Below, one piece after another: positions 13,962 to 18,850 of a stretch of 18,850 nt of DNA. The stretch's first letter is position 1. Each line of letters begins with the position of its first letter. The stretch is from the NCBI GenBank assembly GCA_913050305.1, contig CAJXAS010000014.1, positions 1 to 18,850 of the forward strand. The letters run 5' to 3'. The stretch comes from an uncultured Polaribacter sp. Lineage in GTDB: Bacteria > Bacteroidota > Bacteroidia > Flavobacteriales > Flavobacteriaceae. The position numbers and the translations under genes are program-made. The notes below the pieces were generated by a model. The model did not search any database. It had not been told where the DNA came from and worked only from the letters and a program-made list of their open reading frames with translations.

Positions 13962-15272
13962 TTAAAACAATGTTTTTATCAACCATATCTTTCTATATTT
14001 ATGATTCCCATCATAACGTTCTGCTTGCAGCTGGGTATTAAATTTTCGATCTCTTGGGTCGTTGCCAACACCAGCAACATACATCCAGTTTCCGTAGTTG
14101 CTATGCACATCATAATCTATCAACACCGATTCAAAATACGCTGCACCAATTCTCCAATCTAAGAGAAGCTCTTTTGCAAAATAAGAAGCTACATTTTGTC
14201 TACCTCTGTTGCTCATAAAACCAGTTTCTTTTAATTCAATCATATTCGCATTTACAAAATCGTCTTTCGTTTCTCCATTAATCCATTGATTAATTAACTG
14301 TTTCTCAGAACTCCATTGATAGTCTTTCTCTAAAATCCCACCAAGTTGAAAAACTTTAGAATTATATTTTAAAGAGATGTATTTAAAATAATCTCGCCAA
14401 ATCAATTCAAAAATCACCCAATAAGTAGAGTCATTTGCGCCAAATTCAGCCTCATATTCTTTAATTTTCCAATAGATAGTTTTAGCGGATAGACTGCCGT
14501 TTGCCAACCATGGCGAAAACTTTGTACTATAATCTGCACCAACTAAACCATTTCTAGTTTTTTTATAAAAGCTAACTTTTTTAGTTTCAAAAAAATAAGT
14601 ATTCAATCTTTCTAAAGCGGCATTTTCTCCTCCACAGAAAGGGAATGCTGTGTTTTTATGTATCTCAAAATCTTCAAAACCGAGGTCTTGTAATGTAGGA
14701 ATTATTGTTTTATTTTCAATTAAATTTTTTGATGTACATTTTGAAATAGAAACTTCATTAGGAATTTGCACCGTCTTTTCTAACTTCTTTCTAAAAACAG
14801 TAAACACATCTGGAATGTTTGAAAAATCTTTAGAAACCGTATCGGGATTATATAAAAATTGATCGTATTCTTCAATTAAATGTACTTCATTAGAAAGTGT
14901 TTTTTTAATTAGATTATTTGTACTTTCTTCTTCTTTGGTCCATTCTTTTTGAGTGTATACTGTTTTGATTTCAAAAGCATCACAAATTTTATGCATCTCA
15001 TCTTCAGGACTTTTAAAATAGGTGAGTAGCGTTATATTTAAATCTGCTAAATTATTTCTTAGATCTATAATTGTTTCAAGAAGAAATTTCGCACGATATT
15101 TTGCTGTTTTTTGGAACCCAAATTTGTCAATTTGGAATAATTTAGGATCGAAGAAATACACTGCAATTACTTTTGTATGATTTTCTACAGCTTTTTTTAT
15201 CGATGTATTGTCATGAACTCGTAGATTATTACGAAACCAAATTAAGCTTGTGTTTTCTTGTTTCTTCTGCAT
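13962..15272 (-). CDS. DASH family cryptochrome
   Basis: A 436-residue cry-DASH protein, a class that repairs cyclobutane dimers mainly in single-stranded DNA and in some organisms has signalling roles. The N-terminus reads SLIWFRNNLRVHDN. DASH-specific blocks are YFFDPKLF, GGENAALERLNTYFF, TKFSPWLANGSLSAKTIYW, and YGNWMYVAGVGNDPRDRKFN (393-412). All three tryptophans of the electron chain can be placed (INQWINGE, LLLDWRIG, NW396). The region after the last motif is short (about 25 residues), as in other compact bacterial members. The start codon lies within the last codons of the DUF2256 gene (31-base overlap), so the two are coupled. The next gene begins one base later. Confidence 0.93.
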   Translation of the reverse strand: MQKKQENTSLIWFRNNLRVHDNTSIKKAVENHTKVIAVYFFDPKLFQIDKFGFQKTAKYRAKFLLETIIDLRNNLADLNITLLTYFKSPEDEMHKICDAFEIKTVYTQKEWTKEEESTNNLIKKTLSNEVHLIEEYDQFLYNPDTVSKDFSNIPDVFTVFRKKLEKTVQIPNEVSISKCTSKNLIENKTIIPTLQDLGFEDFEIHKNTAFPFCGGENAALERLNTYFFETKKVSFYKKTRNGLVGADYSTKFSPWLANGSLSAKTIYWKIKEYEAEFGANDSTYWVIFELIWRDYFKYISLKYNSKVFQLGGILEKDYQWSSEKQLINQWINGETKDDFVNANMIELKETGFMSNRGRQNVASYFAKELLLDWRIGAAYFESVLIDYDVHSNYGNWMYVAGVGNDPRDRKFNTQLQAERYDGNHKYRKIWLIKTLF

Positions 15273-15382
15273 TTTTCGCTACAATATTTTACGTCATCCC
15301 AATTTTTTTCCCATTTTTTTCGCCAAGTAAAAGGGCGATTGCATACGAGACATGTTTTTTCGGGTAGATGTTGTTTCTTCAA
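15242..15382 (-). CDS. DUF2256 zinc-finger microprotein (TTG start)
   Basis: A 46-residue protein with sequence KKQHLPEKTCLVCNRPFTWR near the start, then a CSEKCRRNKK motif. Cysteines C11, C14, C34 and C38 (CLVC and CSEKC) form a CxxC...CxxxC site that should bind zinc; the WRKKWEKNWDDVKY stretch between them is the DUF2256 signature. There is no ATG: the only usual start codon between the in-frame stop at 15389-15391 and the conserved region is TTG at 15382-15380, two bases past the stop of the SDR-DUF2867 gene. The last 31 bases overlap the DASH cryptochrome gene in another frame. DUF2256 proteins commonly accompany photolyase/cryptochrome genes; the function is unknown. Confidence 0.9.
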   Translation of the reverse strand: MKKQHLPEKTCLVCNRPFTWRKKWEKNWDDVKYCSEKCRRNKKTQA

Positions 15383-15384
15383 AA

Positions 15385-16806
15385 TTATTTATTAATGTTA
15401 TTAATCATCCCATTAAAAACGAACCAATGGAAGGGCATTACAGAATACCAGTATAATCTGCCTGCAAGACCATGTGGTCTAAAAGTAGCTGTCTGATATA
15501 TAGTACCATCTTCTATTTTAAATTCTAACCAAGCTTCTCCTGGTAAAATCATTTCAGCATATAGTAGTAGTTTTCCTTTTTCTTTATCGGCATATATAAC
15601 CCGCCAAAAGTCTAATGCATCACCAGAATTTAGTTCTGTAGGATGTCTTCTTCCTCTTCTTAAACCTGCACCTCCATAAAATTGATCTACAATACCACGA
15701 ATTTTCCAAAGAAAAGTGCCGTAATACCAACCTGTCTCTCCACCAATTGCCCAAATTTTATCTAGAGCTTCTTTTTTGTTTTTTACTTTTCTTTGTTTGA
15801 AGTCTTTAAAACAGCCATGTTTAGGCACGTTAATAAATTCGTGGACATAGTTTTTTAACTTTCCACTACTTATGTATGAATCCTTCCAACTAGAAATAAT
15901 ACTATTTTGTTTTATTTTTATAAATGCATATTCAACAGCTTGTTTGTATGACATTGGTTGTACATCTAAAATAGCATTGATATTACTTTTATTACCAATG
16001 ACTTCTACGCCCATAGAGTTTACCAAAGTAGTTGCCAGCTTATAAGAGGTCGAAGTAACAAAATACAACCAATAAGAGGATAGCTTGGCTGTCATTACTG
16101 GCACTATTACAATGCGTCTTTTTAGCTTCCTTACTTCAGCGAATTGAAGTAGCATTTCTTTATATGTCATTATTTCCGGGCCAAAAACATCATATGAGTT
16201 ATTGAACAATTCCTTTCTTCCGATAGCTCTGTGTAAAAAAGATAAAATATCTCGTATGCCTAAGGGTTGTGTTTTCGTATTTAACCACTTCGGGGCAATC
16301 ATAAAAGGTAGCTTTTCTACAATATCTCTAATTATTTCAAAAGAAGAACTGCCAGAACCCACAATAATACCTGCTTTAAAAGTAGTTAATGCATATTTTT
16401 TAGAGGCCAACGTTTTTTCAACATTTTTTCTAGAAAGTAGGTGCTTAGATAGTTTTGTGTCGTTCGTGATTCCGCTTAAATAAATGGCTTGTTTTAACTG
16501 AGACTGTTCTGCAAACCTTTTAAAATTGAAAGCACATTTTTCTTCTAAAATATGGAACTCTTTTACCGAATTAGACATCGAGTGTATTAAGTAATATGCG
16601 ATATCGATGTCTTTAGGTATGTTTTCTAGGCTTTGAGAATTCAAAAAATCTGCCTCTACTAAAATAATATTTTTTCTACCTTTAAAATAATTCTGTGCTC
16701 TTGTTTTATCTCGAACGGCACAAACAACAACATGTCCATCATTTAGTAAAAGAGGTATTAACCTTTTACCAATATAACCTGTTGCCCCTGTGACTAGAAT
16801 CTTCAT
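15385..16806 (-). CDS. SDR family protein with C-terminal DUF2867 domain
   Basis: A 473-residue two-domain protein. The N-terminal half is an atypical SDR (NmrA/epimerase-like) with the nucleotide loop MKILVTGATGYIGKRLIPLL (G7, G10 and G13), AVRDKTRAQ after the second strand, IDIAYYLIHSMSN around 88-100, and ALTTFKAGIIVGSGSSSFEI near 140-160. The C-terminal part (about 320-473) matches DUF2867, an SRPBCC-like domain: GGETGWYYGTFLWKIRG, GAGLRRGRRHPTELNSGDAL, and DFWRVIYADKEKGKLLLYAE. No membrane span is certain. Substrate and reaction are unknown. Orthologues of this combination frequently occur near photolyases. It lies 5 bases after the flavin reductase gene and two bases before the DUF2256 start. 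Confidence 0.9.
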   Translation of the reverse strand: MKILVTGATGYIGKRLIPLLLNDGHVVVCAVRDKTRAQNYFKGRKNIILVEADFLNSQSLENIPKDIDIAYYLIHSMSNSVKEFHILEEKCAFNFKRFAEQSQLKQAIYLSGITNDTKLSKHLLSRKNVEKTLASKKYALTTFKAGIIVGSGSSSFEIIRDIVEKLPFMIAPKWLNTKTQPLGIRDILSFLHRAIGRKELFNNSYDVFGPEIMTYKEMLLQFAEVRKLKRRIVIVPVMTAKLSSYWLYFVTSTSYKLATTLVNSMGVEVIGNKSNINAILDVQPMSYKQAVEYAFIKIKQNSIISSWKDSYISSGKLKNYVHEFINVPKHGCFKDFKQRKVKNKKEALDKIWAIGGETGWYYGTFLWKIRGIVDQFYGGAGLRRGRRHPTELNSGDALDFWRVIYADKEKGKLLLYAEMILPGEAWLEFKIEDGTIYQTATFRPHGLAGRLYWYSVMPFHWFVFNGMINNINK

Positions 16807-16811
16807 ACACG

Positions 16812-17435
16812 TTAACTTATTTTTTTTGGTCTTTGATAAGACAGTTGTTTTTTAAATTCCGGAATTGCATACGTGTCTAAACCATTAATGGCAGCTACGT
16901 TTCCTTTAGATAAATTAATTAAGCCATCTTCTTGCAATAACGCGTCATCAATATACAACTCTTGAATTTGAGAAACAATTAACATCACATCATTAGAAGG
17001 AACATATACTTCCTCTACAAATTTCATACTCATTTGCACTGGAGCACCTTTTACAAAAGGAGCCTTAAAATTCCCTTTGAATTCTTCTTCTAATCCAGTC
17101 ATATCAAATTCTGATACCTCTTTTGGGTATTTTGCCGAGGTGTGATGTGCATCTTCTATAATATCCTGATGAATATGGTTTATTGTGAAAACACCTAAAT
17201 CTTTAATATTCTTATAAGTGTCTCTAGGAACAGTTGTAGGGCGTAAAATAAAACCTAATGTAGGTGGTTTAGACCCTAGATGTGTAACCGAACTAAAAAC
17301 AGCCACATTAGAAATTCCACTTTCCGATACGGACCCCAATAGATTAGCTGATTTAAAACCAGAACAGCTATTTATTAAATTAATTTTAAAAATTTTTTCT
17401 AAGTTTTGTATGTCTTCAAAGTTGAAAAAAGCCAT
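16812..17435 (-). CDS. Flavin reductase-like FMN-binding split-barrel protein
   Basis: A 207-residue protein of the flavin reductase-like family. SNVAVFSSVTHLGSKPPTLGF (about 42-62) followed by ILRPTTVPRDTYKNI is the FMN-binding part, and FTINHIHQDI (82-91) and NDVMLIVSQIQELYI (about 148-162) are typical later strands. Known relatives bind FMN and reduce free flavin with NAD(P)H, or act as partners for oxygenases; others in this family only bind flavin. No signal peptide is seen. Its start shares one base with the stop of the ABC1 kinase gene (TAATG), and it is 5 bases ahead of the SDR-DUF2867 gene. In a cluster of FAD enzymes it could influence reduced flavin supply, but this is inferred from the neighbours. 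Confidence 0.85.
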   Translation of the reverse strand: MAFFNFEDIQNLEKIFKINLINSCSGFKSANLLGSVSESGISNVAVFSSVTHLGSKPPTLGFILRPTTVPRDTYKNIKDLGVFTINHIHQDIIEDAHHTSAKYPKEVSEFDMTGLEEEFKGNFKAPFVKGAPVQMSMKFVEEVYVPSNDVMLIVSQIQELYIDDALLQEDGLINLSKGNVAAINGLDTYAIPEFKKQLSYQRPKKIS

Positions 17436-18739
17436 TATAAATTTTTATAATTATTAATTTTGATTTCTTTTCCTTTTAAATCATGCATTAAATTATACAA
17501 TCCAAAAAACGTTCTATTAATATAGATAAAGTGTTTAGAACCTCTATTTCCATTCATATTCTTTAACTCAGAGCTTTTCATGTATTTACTTCCTAAATCA
17601 GAGATTTGTCCAAAAAAGATGTCATCAGAAAAATCGAATTCCTCTTCATGAAAAGGTTGTGTAAATAAACTTAACATTTCATGAAACATTGCTCTAAAAA
17701 AGTGCAATTCTTCTTCAGAATCGTCTTCTCTTAAGATTTCTAATTCATATAACTTTTGTTCAAAAAGTACAGGATCGTTAATGCATTCTGGCTTGGCTAA
17801 TTCAAAGTAAGGTGTGTAGAAATCCATCGGAATAGTTTTCATGCATCCAAAATCAATTACAATTAGTTCGTTTTCTGGAGATACTAAAAAATTTCCAGGG
17901 TGTGGATCTGCATGTACTTTTTTCAAAGTATGAATTTGGAACATATAAAAATCCCATAAAGCTTGCGCCAACTTGTTAGATACTTCTTGGTCATTTGTTG
18001 AAAACTCAGACAAATGCAATCCGTTCATCCAATCCATTGTTATGATTCTATCCGAAGATAAATCAGCATAATAATTAGGAAAGTTTAAGTGTGGTATGTG
18101 TTTGCATGCGGCAACAATTGCAATACTTTGTTCCACTTCTAAAACGTAATTAGTCTCTTCAACCAGCTTGCTTTCTACTTCTTTAAAATATCTATCAGAA
18201 TCTTTTCCTCTAATATTAAACATTTTAACAGCAATAGGTTTTACCATCGATAAATCAGAGGTAATACTATCTGCTATTCCGGGATATTGAATTTTTACAG
18301 CTAATTTTTTACCGTTTTTTTCTGCCCTATGCACTTGCCCTATGCTTGCTGCATTTGTAGAGACAGTGTCAAACTTGTCATAAATTTCATTTGGATCTTT
18401 TCCAAAGTATCTTTTAAAAGTTTTAACCACTAAAGCAGGAGATAAGGGAGGTACAGAGAATTGAGAAAGTGAAAACTTTTCTACATATGCTCTAGGTAAA
18501 ACACTTTTTTCCATGCTTAACATCTGTGCTACTTTTAAAGCGCTTCCTTTAAGTTGTTGCAGACCATTGTAAATGTCTTCTGCATTATTTGTATTTAACT
18601 TCTCTTTCGCTTCTACTTCTGATTTGGTTAGTTTATCACCATAATATTTTAAATAATTTACACCAATTTTAGCCCCAGTGGTAACTAGCTTTGATGCACG
18701 TTGTATTTTGGATGTTGGTATCGAATCTATTGTTTTCAT
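17435..18739 (-). CDS. ABC1/UbiB (AarF) family atypical kinase
   Basis: A 434-residue protein-kinase-like ATPase of the ABC1/UbiB/ADCK type, a family tied to quinone and isoprenoid lipid metabolism and, in plastids, to photo-oxidative stress. Visible elements are KxGQ-like K69-V-A-Q72 in GSALKVAQMLSME, the Ala-rich loop TNAASIGQVHRA (128-139) that replaces the glycine loop, lysine K149 in AVKIQYPG, ExD-like E195-T-N197, the catalytic loop HADPHPGN (276-283), and DFG at 296-298. Two departures from the classical motifs are KVAQ for KxGQ and ETN for ExD. No C-terminal membrane anchor is seen, unlike UbiB. It follows the fragmentary gene at the right edge by 6 bases and shares its last base with the flavin reductase gene. 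Confidence 0.92.
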   Translation of the reverse strand: MKTIDSIPTSKIQRASKLVTTGAKIGVNYLKYYGDKLTKSEVEAKEKLNTNNAEDIYNGLQQLKGSALKVAQMLSMEKSVLPRAYVEKFSLSQFSVPPLSPALVVKTFKRYFGKDPNEIYDKFDTVSTNAASIGQVHRAEKNGKKLAVKIQYPGIADSITSDLSMVKPIAVKMFNIRGKDSDRYFKEVESKLVEETNYVLEVEQSIAIVAACKHIPHLNFPNYYADLSSDRIITMDWMNGLHLSEFSTNDQEVSNKLAQALWDFYMFQIHTLKKVHADPHPGNFLVSPENELIVIDFGCMKTIPMDFYTPYFELAKPECINDPVLFEQKLYELEILREDDSEEELHFFRAMFHEMLSLFTQPFHEEEFDFSDDIFFGQISDLGSKYMKSSELKNMNGNRGSKHFIYINRTFFGLYNLMHDLKGKEIKINNYKNL

Positions 18740-18745
18740 TGCTTC

Positions 18746-18850
18746 TTAGTTGAAGTTAACTTTTTCTTTTAAAATAAATTTCCCAAAATCAATAATGCTT
18801 TTTAATGGTTTTATATCTAATAAATCAAATCGAGCATTTACAGATTTTTC
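18746..18850 (-). CDS. C-terminal fragment of an unidentified protein
   Basis: Only the last 34 residues are inside the window (from EKSVNARFDLLDIKPLKSII to KEKVNFN), closed by TAA at 18746-18748. They look helical and slightly basic. The gene ends 6 bases before the ABC1 kinase start, so it belongs to the same transcript. The text is too short to assign. A C-terminal helix of a TetR-type regulator is a possible reading and would suit the head of such a cluster, but this is a guess. Confidence 0.6.
   Translation of the reverse strand, partial: EKSVNARFDLLDIKPLKSIIDFGKFILKEKVNFN

Noticed and set aside
1..18850. CRISPR array, insertion sequence, prophage or rRNA genes
   Set aside because: No regularly spaced repeats, transposase or integrase motifs, terminal inverted repeats or rRNA sequence were seen; the single tRNA shows no flanking direct repeat or integrase gene.

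Overview
The window is AT-rich and densely packed, and nearly every gene lies on the minus strand. It looks like a low-GC member of the Flavobacteriaceae (Bacteroidota). The supporting evidence is a ResB/CcsA-type fused cytochrome c biogenesis protein, a short methylmalonyl-CoA mutase small subunit beside its large subunit, a small protein of the flavobacterial Lacal_2735 type, A/T-rich start regions without clear Shine-Dalgarno sites, and TAnnTTTG-type promoter elements. All identifications come from reading the sequence; no database search was run.

Layout, left to right (transcription runs right to left). Positions 1-416 hold the N-terminal part of a cytochrome c biogenesis protein. Positions 556-4893 hold a housekeeping operon: udk (uridine kinase), an FtsB/DivIC-type division protein, and the small and large subunits of methylmalonyl-CoA mutase. 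A tRNA-Thr(TGT) gene with its own terminator and probable promoter lies at 5121-5194.

From 5348 to beyond the right edge runs one unusually long co-directional cluster of at least 19 genes, with most gaps of 0-6 bases and several overlaps. It has the character of a light-response and photo-repair island. In transcription order it holds an unidentified C-terminal fragment, an ABC1/UbiB-type kinase, a flavin reductase-like protein, an SDR-DUF2867 protein, a DUF2256 zinc-finger microprotein (TTG start), a DASH cryptochrome, an iron-sulfur bacterial photolyase (FeS-BCP), and a divergent cryptochrome/photolyase. After a 96-base gap with a promoter and an inverted repeat come an unknown protein, a DUF2805/TIGR03643 protein, GTP cyclohydrolase I, two tandem paralogous small proteins, a second SDR, a glutathione peroxidase, a Lacal_2735-like protein, TspO, an SRPBCC protein and a class I CPD photolyase.

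The likely joint task is protection from UV and visible light. Four photolyase-superfamily enzymes of different lineages would deal with DNA lesions or light sensing. FolE could feed the folate/pterin supply used for antenna cofactors, and the flavin reductase could affect flavin redox state. Glutathione peroxidase, TspO and the ABC1 kinase fit management of photo-oxidative damage to membranes and porphyrins. The least explained parts are the small proteins (125, 71, 74, 57, 96 and 46 aa), the fourth photolyase homologue with a broken tryptophan chain, and the inverted repeat at the internal promoter. No rhodopsin, carotenoid or MerR/LitR-type regulator gene is visible in the window.
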